The notes beneath the pieces were generated by a model, which had not been told where the DNA came from, made no database searches, and saw nothing but the letters and a program-made list of their open reading frames with translations. From positions 1 through 14,356 of the forward strand of contig JAQVNT010000015.1 in assembly GCA_028702975.1 (NCBI GenBank): a stretch of 14,356 nucleotides of DNA. The letters run 5' to 3'. This stretch comes from Candidatus Delongbacteria bacterium (GTDB taxonomy: Bacteria > UBA4055). The translations under genes and the position numbers were made by a program. Below, piece by piece: positions 1 through 6,539 of the stretch; positions within the stretch are counted from its first letter, which is position 1, and every line of letters starts with the position of its first letter.

Positions 1-1
1 C

Positions 2-478
2 TGGGGTGCAGTTCCAGCCGCATCCGATTCAGTCTGGAACGCTGTAGCATGTGACTGGATTTCGGACGGGTATCGTCTGCCTACTGAATCCGAATGGGAA
101 TACGCCGCGAGAGGCGGTGTGAACAATACAGATAATTACCGTTACAGCGGGGGAGATGCGATAGATGATCTCGGATGGTATATCGGTAATTACATCCCCG
201 GTGATTTCTCGCGCCCCGCCGGAAATAAAGCGTCAAACCAGATCGGCGTTTATGATATGAGCGGCAATGTGTTCGAATGGTGCTGGGACAGATACGGTAA
301 TTATACATCCGACAGTCTCACAGATCCCGCAGGTCCCGATGCCGGAGACACCAGAGTTCTGCGCGGCGGTTACTGGAATTCAGACGCAGGCGAGTGCAGA
401 GTTTCTTTCCGGTTCAGTCATCTTCCCGAATCTACTCCTGATTATTATGGAGGATTCAGAATAGTAAGAAAGTTTTGA
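2..478 (+). CDS. SUMF1/FGE-sulfatase-domain protein, C-terminal part (5' end outside window)
   Basis: The frame is open from base 2 to a TGA at 476-478, giving 158 visible residues; the start lies upstream of the window. Family hallmarks seen in order are GYRLPTESEWEYAARGG (residues 23-39), DMSGNVFEW (85-93), RVLRGGYW (118-125) and the terminal GFRIVRKF (151-158). These define the formylglycine-generating-enzyme/SUMF1 fold, which also occurs in EgtB, PvdO and many bacterial proteins of unknown role. True FGE uses a cysteine pair spaced C-x4-C just before the last conserved TPD...GFR stretch. Here only one Cys is present in that stretch (GECRVSFRFS) and the second position appears to be Phe, so sulfatase-activating chemistry is doubtful. 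The GTG at 119 lies inside the conserved YAARGG/V segment and is not a start. The gene converges on the FG-GAP gene with 10 bp between stop codons and no clear hairpin terminator. The family call is firm; the function is unknown. Confidence 0.9.
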   Translation, partial: WGAVPAASDSVWNAVACDWISDGYRLPTESEWEYAARGGVNNTDNYRYSGGDAIDDLGWYIGNYIPGDFSRPAGNKASNQIGVYDMSGNVFEWCWDRYGNYTSDSLTDPAGPDAGDTRVLRGGYWNSDAGECRVSFRFSHLPESTPDYYGGFRIVRKF

Positions 479-488
479 ACCGGATGAT

Positions 489-1922
489 CTATCTGTCTTT
501 GTTTTTGTTCACAGGCTGAGAAAAATCGTTTACTGTCACATAATAGAATTTTTTTGTTTCAGTCAGCGGTTCCGACCACCAGCTGTCCCATACTTCCATA
601 GCCACACAGATAAACTCGCCGTAAGGATCGTCCGAGGAATAAACATTGTAACTTAATTCATATTCTCCTGTTTCCCATGATATAACAAGATCGGTATCAA
701 TAATTTCCACATTTACGACCGGCGGTTCAAGATAGCAGTTTCCCTTTATTTTGAGAGAAACAATATCCGGGTATGAGTTTGAATGTTCTAAACTTCCTGA
801 TACAGATCCCGAATAATTAGGCTTATAACGAACGAAAACCGTATCGCTGCACATTCCGGTAAAATTGGGAAAAATATCGAGATAGTTCCAGTAATCAAAT
901 TCTTCACCTGTAAGTGATATTTCAAATCCATCTCCCAAACTCTCAATGTGGAGAAAATCTTCTTCTCCTGAGGTTGATGCGACATACTTCAAAATTTTTG
1001 ATTGTCCAAGGGCAAGCGTTCCGAAATCAAGGCTGTCAAGTGCCTGGATCTCATATCTGTTTATATTTCCGTCATTCTCACCGATCAGAAGATCAGAATA
1101 ACCGTTAAAGTCGATATCCGTAAAGAAAGGTTTTGAACGGTATCCGATGTCAATTGAATTGAACTTCTGTTCCCTTAGAACGAAATCAAAAGTATAGGCA
1201 TCAAACTGCTCGTAATGGCAGATGTACCCCTCGTAATTTCCTATAAACATGTCAATGAGGCCGTCTTTGTCTAAGTCGGTAAGGACAGGCGCGGCGTTAA
1301 ATCCCACATCTATCGAATTGAATGATCCGGTAACGAGGGTAAAATCTGTTGAAAAAGCGCTGTTCTGAACATAGTGGAAAATATGACCGAAATCCTCTCC
1401 GATAAGCAGATCCAGAAGACCGTCCCTGTTAACATCGGCTACAGCAGGCGCAGCGTTGAAGCTGACACCAATAGAATTGAAGAAGTCAGTAACCAGCACG
1501 AACTGAACAGAGTCGGGATAAATCTGTTGGTAGTGATGTATGCGCCCGTCGAGATTACCTATAAGAAGGTCTTTCAGTCCGTTACCGTCAAGATCAGTGA
1601 AAGCAGGTGAAGCCCAGCCTCCGACATCAATTCCGTTGAAAAGCGAGTCTGAAAGTATAAAATCAGCCGAAGCACTGTCAGCCTGTACATAATGAATGAT
1701 CTTACCGTAAAGATCTCCAACAAGAATATCAAGCAAACCGTTTCCGTCAATATCAGTAACAGCCGGCACAGAATATTTTTCAACATCAATGGAGCCGAAT
1801 GACTGTGTGATCAACCCGAATTCTTCCGGTAAAGCAGTAACTGTGATCACAGATGTCTGCGCGTTCAGGAAAGTAAATGAGAGTATCAAAGCGGTCATTA
1901 TAATATTATGAAAAGACTTCAA
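489..1922 (-). CDS. Secreted FG-GAP/VCBS-repeat protein with Ig-like C-terminal domains
   Basis: I chose the TTG at 1920-1922. It has GGAG 7 nt upstream, gives a good signal peptide (MKSFHNIIMTALILSFTFLNAQ) and sits just below a promoter at 1948-1975. The frame stays open to a TTG at 1985, but that lies in the -35 box and has no Shine-Dalgarno sequence. The mature part of the 477-residue product starts near residue 22. Five FG-GAP repeats follow, each with a calcium-loop-like D-x-D-x-N/D-G-x-x-D motif at residues 57, 110, 163, 216 and 269, exactly 53 residues apart. Such repeats build beta-propeller-like extracellular modules. Residues about 297-395 (LDFGTLALGQSKILKY onward) resemble the choice-of-anchor-D/ASPM-like Ig fold, and about 400-470 (LVISWE...YNVYSSDDPYG) a fibronectin-III-like domain. 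There is no YPNPxNP sorting domain at the C terminus, so how it is retained at the surface is unclear. Likely an exported adhesive or scaffold protein; the ligand is unknown. Confidence 0.88.
   Translation of the reverse strand: MKSFHNIIMTALILSFTFLNAQTSVITVTALPEEFGLITQSFGSIDVEKYSVPAVTDIDGNGLLDILVGDLYGKIIHYVQADSASADFILSDSLFNGIDVGGWASPAFTDLDGNGLKDLLIGNLDGRIHHYQQIYPDSVQFVLVTDFFNSIGVSFNAAPAVADVNRDGLLDLLIGEDFGHIFHYVQNSAFSTDFTLVTGSFNSIDVGFNAAPVLTDLDKDGLIDMFIGNYEGYICHYEQFDAYTFDFVLREQKFNSIDIGYRSKPFFTDIDFNGYSDLLIGENDGNINRYEIQALDSLDFGTLALGQSKILKYVASTSGEEDFLHIESLGDGFEISLTGEEFDYWNYLDIFPNFTGMCSDTVFVRYKPNYSGSVSGSLEHSNSYPDIVSLKIKGNCYLEPPVVNVEIIDTDLVISWETGEYELSYNVYSSDDPYGEFICVAMEVWDSWWSEPLTETKKFYYVTVNDFSQPVNKNKDR
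1026..1766 (-). repeat. Five FG-GAP repeats with a strict 159-bp (53-residue) period
   Basis: Within the FG-GAP gene, units start at the prolines of PAVTDIDGNG, PAFTDLDGNG, PAVADVNRDG, PVLTDLDKDG and PFFTDIDFNG, all 53 residues apart. Most units also carry an FNSIDVG-like segment and a G-x-I-x-x-Y segment. The fifth unit is cut short by the following Ig-like domain. The sequences have diverged, so this is an old in-frame duplication rather than a recent expansion. Confidence 0.85.
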
Positions 1923-1947
1923 GATCGTTCTCCATGCGGTTTCATAT

Positions 1948-1975
1948 ATAATATGGAATCTATTTAATTTGTCAA
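1948..1975 (-). promoter_or_regulatory. Sigma-70-like promoter of the FG-GAP gene
   Basis: On the minus strand TTGACA (1975-1970) is followed after 16 nt by TATTAT (1953-1948). The predicted transcript would begin around 1941, about 20 nt before the TTG start at 1922, leaving room for the GGAG site. This placement supports the shorter start. The -35 box is duplicated upstream (see the repeat at 1966-1985). Confidence 0.6.
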
Positions 1976-1985
1976 AATTTGTCAA
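1966..1985. repeat. Perfect 10-bp tandem duplication containing the -35 box
   Basis: Read on the minus strand, TTGACAAATT occurs twice with no gap (1985-1976 and 1975-1966). Each copy holds a consensus TTGACA. Only the inner copy is correctly spaced (16 nt) from the TATTAT box at 1948-1953; the outer one is 26 nt away. Confidence 0.85.
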
Positions 1986-1994
1986 TATAAATGT

Positions 1995-2022
1995 TTCATA
2001 GAACTGAAAAAAATCTTATAAT
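1995..2022 (+). promoter_or_regulatory. Putative promoter of the SpmA-SpmB fusion gene
   Basis: A perfect TATAAT at 2017-2022 lies 32 bp upstream of the chosen ATG (2054). A weak -35 match, TTCATA (1995-2000), lies 16 nt before it. It is divergent from the FG-GAP promoter, so the roughly 130-bp region 1923-2053 serves both genes. The -10 box is strong and the -35 poor, so this is a moderate call. Confidence 0.45.
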
Positions 2023-2053
2023 TAAGGCACAACGTATTTCGGGAGTAACAGTA

Positions 2054-3340
2054 ATGAAAGAGAAAGCGTCGCCTATAAATAATATATGGCTGGGAATGAT
2101 ACTGATCTCCGTAGTTGTCGCATCCTATACGGGCAATATGGAGGAACTGACGAAATCGAGCTTTGATTCAGCCAAATCGGCTGTTACTTTAGCGCTCGGT
2201 CTGATCGGGGCCATGGCTCTGTGGCTCGGGCTGATGAAGATACTGGAGGCTGCCGGAGCTCTGAATTTCATTTCAAAGCTCATCTATCCCGTGATGAAGC
2301 GGCTTTTCCCGAACATACCTGAAGGTCATCCGGCTCTGTCGGCGATGATAATGAACATTTCGGCCAATATGCTGGGACTCGGGAATGCCGCGACACCGAT
2401 CGGCATAAAGGCAATGAAAGAGCTTGACGAGATAAATCCCAAAAAAGGTACGGCGACAGATTCGATGGTGCTCTTTCTTGCCATCAACACTTCAAGCGTG
2501 ACAATTCTGCCTCTCGGGGTCATCACGGTCAGGGCCGTGGCAGGAGCTTCGGCGCCCGCTTCGATAATAATCCCCGCCATCCTCGCGACAGTTTTCTCCA
2601 CGACAGTTGCGATATTAGCTTCAAAATTCTTTTCTGACAGATCAAATCTGGAAAATATAAAAAATTTTAAAGCGGAAGAAGGGAATGAGGGGCAGGGTGA
2701 TCAAAAAGAAAGATCATCGTTCTTTAAACTCACAGTATTTTCTATTTTTTCGGCACTGATAATTTCATCAATAGCAATAAACTTCGCAAATGCTGAAATA
2801 ATAACTTTCGATTCTTTCTTCAAAGCATTCTCCAACTGGCTGATCCCGCTGCTTATAGCGATGTTTCTGCTTGTCGGGTATATGAAGAACGTTAAAGTGT
2901 ATGAAGTGCTTACAGACGGCGCGAAGGAAGGTTTCAATACAACGGTAAGGATAATACCTTTCATGGTCGCCATATTCGTCGCCATAGGAATGTTCAGATC
3001 ATCCGGAGCGCTCGATATTTTTGCGGACATCTTAAGCCCTTTCACGAATTTAATAGGTATGCCGGCAGATGTTCTGCCTCTCGCGATAATCAGACCACTT
3101 TCAGGCAGCGGTTCTTTCGGTATTATGTCGGAAATCGTCGCGAATGACCCGGACAGTTTCTCTTCGTATCTGGCCTCGATCATGCAGGGTTCAACCGAAA
3201 CGACATTTTATGTGATCGCAGTCTATTTCGGAGCTGTCGGAGTCATCAGAACAAGGCATGTTATAAAAGCAGCGCTTCTGGCCGATCTTGCAGGAATCGT
3301 TGCTTCGGTAGTACTTGCCAAAATATTTTTCGGTTTATAA
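2054..3340 (+). CDS. Fused SpmA-SpmB (nucleoside-recognition/gate domain) membrane protein
   Basis: I chose the ATG at 2054, preceded by GGGAG with 8 nt spacing; an in-frame ATG at 1991 has no ribosome site and lies upstream of the TATAAT box. The 428-residue product has two halves. Residues about 9-190 match spore maturation protein A (IWLGMILISVVVAS, LGLIGAMALWLGLMK, NMLGLGNAATP with GNAATP at 110-115, INTSSVTILP). Residues about 260-428 match SpmB (IPLLIAMFLLVGYMKNVKVY, RPLSGSGSFG at 347-356, STETTFY at 380-386). A charged linker of about 45 residues with one membrane segment joins them. Both halves are polytopic, so this is an inner-membrane protein. In Bacillus SpmA and SpmB are separate genes that affect spore core dehydration. 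The fused form in bacteria not known to sporulate has no agreed function; transport of a small molecule is the usual guess. The beta-helix gene follows 25 nt downstream. Confidence 0.93.
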   Translation: MKEKASPINNIWLGMILISVVVASYTGNMEELTKSSFDSAKSAVTLALGLIGAMALWLGLMKILEAAGALNFISKLIYPVMKRLFPNIPEGHPALSAMIMNISANMLGLGNAATPIGIKAMKELDEINPKKGTATDSMVLFLAINTSSVTILPLGVITVRAVAGASAPASIIIPAILATVFSTTVAILASKFFSDRSNLENIKNFKAEEGNEGQGDQKERSSFFKLTVFSIFSALIISSIAINFANAEIITFDSFFKAFSNWLIPLLIAMFLLVGYMKNVKVYEVLTDGAKEGFNTTVRIIPFMVAIFVAIGMFRSSGALDIFADILSPFTNLIGMPADVLPLAIIRPLSGSGSFGIMSEIVANDPDSFSSYLASIMQGSTETTFYVIAVYFGAVGVIRTRHVIKAALLADLAGIVASVVLAKIFFGL

Positions 3341-3365
3341 AAAACAGAATTTTAAGGAGTTCTAA

Positions 3366-4016
3366 ATGAGAAGATTTTATTTAATTTTGCTGGCCTCGGC
3401 TTTTATCTCTTACGCAGGAACGACGCTTAAGGAAGTTTATGACGCAGCCGCTCCCGGTGACGGTTACGACAAACTCGTTATCCTGGAAAAAGGAAAATTA
3501 TACAAAGGCGGGCTCTTCCTCGGAAAATTCTTCAACCCTGTAACTCTTGAATTTGAGCCTGTTGACGAAAAAACGGTTAAGATAGAGGGCAACGGTGCCA
3601 TGATCGACCTCATGAACGGACAGATACACATTTCCTACACAAAGAACAGTCTCGATATCGACAGCTGCGTCATTATGAACGGAACTTTGAGGTATAACGG
3701 ACATCCTGACGGAGAAATATATGTTCTGCCTTACGGAAAGGTCAATAATGTTACTTTTTTCAATTCGATCGATTACGGCATAAGGATGGAAGGCGCAGGC
3801 GAAAATATTGACATAAGGAATAATCTGGCGGTGAACAGCAGAAATACAGGCGGGGATTTTGAACAGCATCACAGCACGCCTTCAGAGATAATCAGGACAG
3901 GAACAAGTTATTCATTTTCGATATTTCCATGGAACGGCTTTCCGGATATTTACGACAACTGGAGTTATAACAATATATATAAGCCCGATTCGCTGCTGAA
4001 TTTCTCCCGGCTCTGA
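3366..4016 (+). CDS. Parallel beta-helix secreted protein, N-terminal fragment (interrupted by frameshift)
   Basis: The ATG at 3366 has AAGGAG (3354-3359) 6 nt upstream and follows the SpmA-SpmB gene by 25 nt, so it may share that transcript. The first 18 residues (MRRFYLILLASAFISYAG) form a signal peptide. The rest is rich in N, G and short beta-strand patterns (VKIEGNGAMIDL, VNNVTFFNSIDYGIRM, ENIDIRNNLAVNS), as in right-handed parallel beta-helix (pectate-lyase-like) proteins. The frame ends at TGA 4014-4016 in mid-domain. From about 4009 the coding sense continues one frame over (SESTVEQG), then returns to the original frame at about 4032 (GPFTWPDAGSAPYNN). I therefore read this and the next entry as one gene of 2112 nt (703 residues) carrying two compensating single-base changes. 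The enzyme or ligand role is unknown. Confidence 0.8.
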   Translation: MRRFYLILLASAFISYAGTTLKEVYDAAAPGDGYDKLVILEKGKLYKGGLFLGKFFNPVTLEFEPVDEKTVKIEGNGAMIDLMNGQIHISYTKNSLDIDSCVIMNGTLRYNGHPDGEIYVLPYGKVNNVTFFNSIDYGIRMEGAGENIDIRNNLAVNSRNTGGDFEQHHSTPSEIIRTGTSYSFSIFPWNGFPDIYDNWSYNNIYKPDSLLNFSRL

Positions 4017-4037
4017 GAGTACGGTTGAGCAGGGCCG
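4001..4037 (+). other. Site of two compensating frameshifts in the beta-helix gene
   Basis: Removing one C from the CCC run at 4006-4008 and adding one G to the GGG run at 4032-4034 gives an uninterrupted reading LLNFSGSESTVEQGPFTW across the site. As written, the original frame meets TGA at 4014 and again at 4026. Both changes fall in short homopolymer runs, which fits sequencing or assembly error, although real mutation is possible. Confidence 0.75.
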
Positions 4038-5477
4038 TTCACATGGCCCGATGCCGGTTCGGCACCTTACAACAATATTACAGACACAGATCCTTTAATT
4101 ACAGATCCTGATAATCTGGATTTCAGGCTTGAAGACGGTTCGCCCGCAAAAGGATACGGATGCGAAACACACTATATCACAGAAAGATCCGAAAACAAAT
4201 CCGACAAAACTTATGCTTCGATACTGGAAGGAAGAAGAATATCTCTAGGCGGCAGTATAGTTGAAAATACTCTTGTAAGAGCCGATACTGTCGATGTGTA
4301 TAACGACATTACGATAAGCGACAATGCAACGCTCAATATATCACCCGGTACAGTATTTTTATTTAACGGCCCATTCGGAATAAATGTGGAAGGGACCCTG
4401 ATAGCGGAAGGTACTCCCGGCAGCAGGATATATTTTACTTCGCTTTATCCCGATCCCTATGACGCCTATGATTCTCACATAAATTCATGGAAAGGCATCG
4501 TTTTTGACGGCACTCTCTCAACGAACGACAGCTCGTATGTTAAGTATTCTGTTCTCGAATATGCAAGATCGATAAGCGACTCAACCGGATATATGCCGGA
4601 CTGTATGGGCGGCGCGATATATATCAGCAATTTCTCGAAAGTGAAGATAGAGAACAATATATTCAGGTACAACACTGCATTATACGGCAGTTCGATCGCG
4701 GCTGTTAACAACTGTCAGCCCCAGATCAATAATAATCTTTTCTTTGAGAATTACGCAAAGTATAACGGGCCGGTGGCTTATCTGGTTAACTCATATCCTT
4801 ATTTCTATAATAATACAGCCGTCAATAATGTGATATCGGACTTAAATCCGGATTATCAGATGGGGGCTATCTACTGTTTCAGGTCAAAACCATATCTTGT
4901 GAACAATATAATCAGGGACAATATCACCGGAGCATTTCCTCAGGTCTATTTCTACAAACAATATTTTATGCACTTCAACAATATAACAGGATTTCATGGT
5001 TTCAACGGTAATTTTGACGCGGATCCGTTATTCGACACCTCTTCAGATATTCCGGGTGTTTTGACAGAAGGGTCGCCGTGCATAGATTCAGGGTCGGATA
5101 TTGTTTTAGATCAGCCTGAATTCGATCTGGCGGGAAATCAGAGGACCGTTAACGGGAAAATTGACATCGGCGCTTATGAATTTCAGGACGGGAGTTCAAT
5201 ATTTCAGGTTCCGTCTTCACCTCGACTGCTTAAAATTTATCCCAATCCCGCAAACCCGTCAGCAAGGATAAGTTTTGATTGCGACATTCAAGGGCCGGCA
5301 CTGATCACGATATTTAATATTAAAGGCGAAAAAGTGGGCGCTGAAAAAGAGATCAAAACAGTAAGCGGAGAGAATTTTCTTGATCTTGATATGGGAAGTT
5401 ATGTGAACGGATTGTATTTTATAAAAATATCTGCGGTCGTCGATAATTATGAAGGAAAACTGCTGCTGCTGAAATAG
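4029..5477 (+). CDS. Parallel beta-helix protein, C-terminal fragment with YPNPxNP sorting domain
   Basis: Open from 4029 (just after the TGA at 4026) to TAG 5475-5477, in the same frame as the N-terminal fragment. The first start-like codon is a GTG at 4296, inside a beta-strand repeat and without a ribosome site, so this is not a separate gene. The beginning (DPLITDPDNLDFRLEDGSPAKGYG) closes a first beta-helix domain. A second begins near NATLNISPGTVFLF and ends with the familiar NGKIDIGAYEF signature (about residues 594-606 of the joined protein). The last 95 or so residues contain YPNPANPSARISF (625-637) and end LYFIKI...GKLLLLK, matching the FlgD-like/type IX secretion C-terminal sorting domain that directs export and surface attachment in FCB-group bacteria. 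It is followed 15 nt later by the trxB promoter, with no evident terminator. Likely a surface carbohydrate-binding or carbohydrate-acting protein; no catalytic residues can be assigned. Confidence 0.82.
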   Translation, partial: AGPFTWPDAGSAPYNNITDTDPLITDPDNLDFRLEDGSPAKGYGCETHYITERSENKSDKTYASILEGRRISLGGSIVENTLVRADTVDVYNDITISDNATLNISPGTVFLFNGPFGINVEGTLIAEGTPGSRIYFTSLYPDPYDAYDSHINSWKGIVFDGTLSTNDSSYVKYSVLEYARSISDSTGYMPDCMGGAIYISNFSKVKIENNIFRYNTALYGSSIAAVNNCQPQINNNLFFENYAKYNGPVAYLVNSYPYFYNNTAVNNVISDLNPDYQMGAIYCFRSKPYLVNNIIRDNITGAFPQVYFYKQYFMHFNNITGFHGFNGNFDADPLFDTSSDIPGVLTEGSPCIDSGSDIVLDQPEFDLAGNQRTVNGKIDIGAYEFQDGSSIFQVPSSPRLLKIYPNPANPSARISFDCDIQGPALITIFNIKGEKVGAEKEIKTVSGENFLDLDMGSYVNGLYFIKISAVVDNYEGKLLLLK

Positions 5478-5492
5478 AAATTCAAAAATCAT

Positions 5493-5521
5493 TTGACAAC
5501 CGGAACTATATTCATTATATT
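5493..5521 (+). promoter_or_regulatory. Promoter of trxB
   Basis: TTGACA (5493-5498), 17 nt spacing, TATATT (5516-5521): eleven of twelve consensus bases at the optimal spacing. Transcription would start near 5528, giving a leader of about 40 nt. A 5-bp inverted repeat (CTTAG at 5523-5527, CTAAG at 5536-5540) overlaps the presumed start; its meaning is unclear. Confidence 0.7.
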
Positions 5522-5569
5522 TCTTAGCGAGTTCACTAAGTATTGGAAAATAATTATTGGAGGAATAAT

Positions 5570-6505
5570 ATGTATGACCTTATAATCATCGGAGGCGGTC
5601 CTGCGGGACTGACGGCAGGCATTTACGCCGCGAGATCAAAGATGAATGTCGTTATGCTTGAAAAGATGATGCCCGGCGGAAATGTTTCGATCACCGCCGA
5701 AGTGGAGAACTATCCGGGCACGCCCGGCATAAGCGGGCCGGAACTGATCGTTAATATGGAGAAGCAGGCGCGCGATTTCGGCCTGGAGATCAGAAGCGAA
5801 GAAGTGCTGTCGATCGAAGTGGGCGCGGGAACGAACGGCCACACCATAAAAAGCGACTCGGCCGAATATGTCACAAAGTCAATTCTGATAGCGACAGGAT
5901 CGTCACCCAGAAGGCTAGGCAGTGCAGGGGAGGAAGAACATATCGGCAGGGGAGTATCATACTGCGCTACCTGTGACGGCGCTTTTTACAGGGACAAGAA
6001 TGTGGCTGTTGTAGGCGGCGGCGATTCGGCGGTGGAGGAAGGCCTTTTCCTTACGAAGTTCGCTAAGAAAGTCACGATAATCCACAGAAGGGACAAGCTG
6101 AGAGCTACGAAGATAATCCAGGAAAAAGCGATGAAGCATCCCAAAGTGGATTTTATCTGGGATACCGTTGTTGACGCTATAGAAGGCACTCCGACGGTCA
6201 AAAATCTGAAATTGAGGAATTTAAAGTCGGGAGATATTTCGGATTTCCCTGTTGACGGGATATTCATATTCGTGGGTTATATCCCGGGAACCGAATTCGT
6301 GCCGGGTTTAGTTGATAAAGACGGTTCAGGATATATTATTACTGATATGTTAATGCATACGAATATACCGGGAATATTTGCGGCGGGCGATATTATCGCA
6401 AAGAAACAGAGGCAGATTGTGACGGCATGCGGAGATGCTGCTACGGCAATAAAGTCGATCGAGCATTATAATGAATGGTATTACGAAGATGAACAATATC
6501 TGTAA
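5570..6505 (+). CDS. trxB: Thioredoxin-disulfide reductase
   Basis: Flavoprotein that passes electrons from NADPH to thioredoxin in the cytoplasm. The start is the ATG at 5570, with GGAGG (5559-5563) 6 nt upstream; the frame is open nine codons further but without a ribosome site. The 311 residues match the usual low-molecular-weight TrxB length. Seen in order: FAD-binding GGGPAG (residues 8-13), the redox-active CATC followed by DG (132-137), the NADP-binding GGGDSAVEE (149-157), HRRD with further basic residues (172-175) that normally bind the 2'-phosphate of NADPH, and the second FAD motif GIFAAGDI (268-275). All key residues are present. It has its own near-consensus promoter and a strong terminator, so it appears to be a single-gene unit. 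A ferredoxin-NADP reductase is excluded by the CxxC motif. Confidence 0.97.
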   Translation: MYDLIIIGGGPAGLTAGIYAARSKMNVVMLEKMMPGGNVSITAEVENYPGTPGISGPELIVNMEKQARDFGLEIRSEEVLSIEVGAGTNGHTIKSDSAEYVTKSILIATGSSPRRLGSAGEEEHIGRGVSYCATCDGAFYRDKNVAVVGGGDSAVEEGLFLTKFAKKVTIIHRRDKLRATKIIQEKAMKHPKVDFIWDTVVDAIEGTPTVKNLKLRNLKSGDISDFPVDGIFIFVGYIPGTEFVPGLVDKDGSGYIITDMLMHTNIPGIFAAGDIIAKKQRQIVTACGDAATAIKSIEHYNEWYYEDEQYL

Positions 6506-6513
6506 ACTCAAAG

Positions 6514-6539
6514 GCGGCCTCTCAGGCCGCTTTTTTTTT
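6514..6539 (+). terminator. Rho-independent terminator of trxB (also abuts the end of the minus-strand operon)
   Basis: GCGGCCT (6514-6520), loop CTC, AGGCCGC (6524-6530), then nine T residues (6531-6539). This is a perfect 7-bp GC-rich stem starting 8 nt after the trxB stop. The T tract overlaps the stop codon of the minus-strand GH2-like gene (6538-6540). Read from the other strand the same hairpin is followed only by CTTTGAGTTT, so it may terminate the convergent operon less efficiently. Confidence 0.93.

Noticed and set aside
479..488. Shared terminator between the convergent SUMF1-like and FG-GAP genes
   Set aside because: The 10-bp gap and flanking coding ends show no GC-rich stem with a T tract on either strand.
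2701..3183. 160-codon open frame on the - strand
   Set aside because: It is antisense to the well-conserved SpmB half of the membrane protein and has no supporting ribosome site or family signature.
4014..4028. TGA recoding (selenocysteine or alternative code) in the beta-helix gene
   Set aside because: TGA ends other genes normally (476-478, 10676-10678, 11158-11160), no Sec context is expected in this family, and reading through TGA gives a poorer sequence than the frame change.
4296..5477. A separate gene starting at the GTG at 4296
   Set aside because: The frame is open back to 4029 with obvious beta-helix coding sense, there is no ribosome site, and the GTG falls within a continuous repeat segment. 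It is the C-terminal part of the interrupted gene.
5523..5540. CTTAG/CTAAG inverted repeat near the trxB transcription start as a riboswitch or operator
   Set aside because: Only a 5-bp stem with an 8-nt loop in AT-rich DNA; too weak to call beyond a note.
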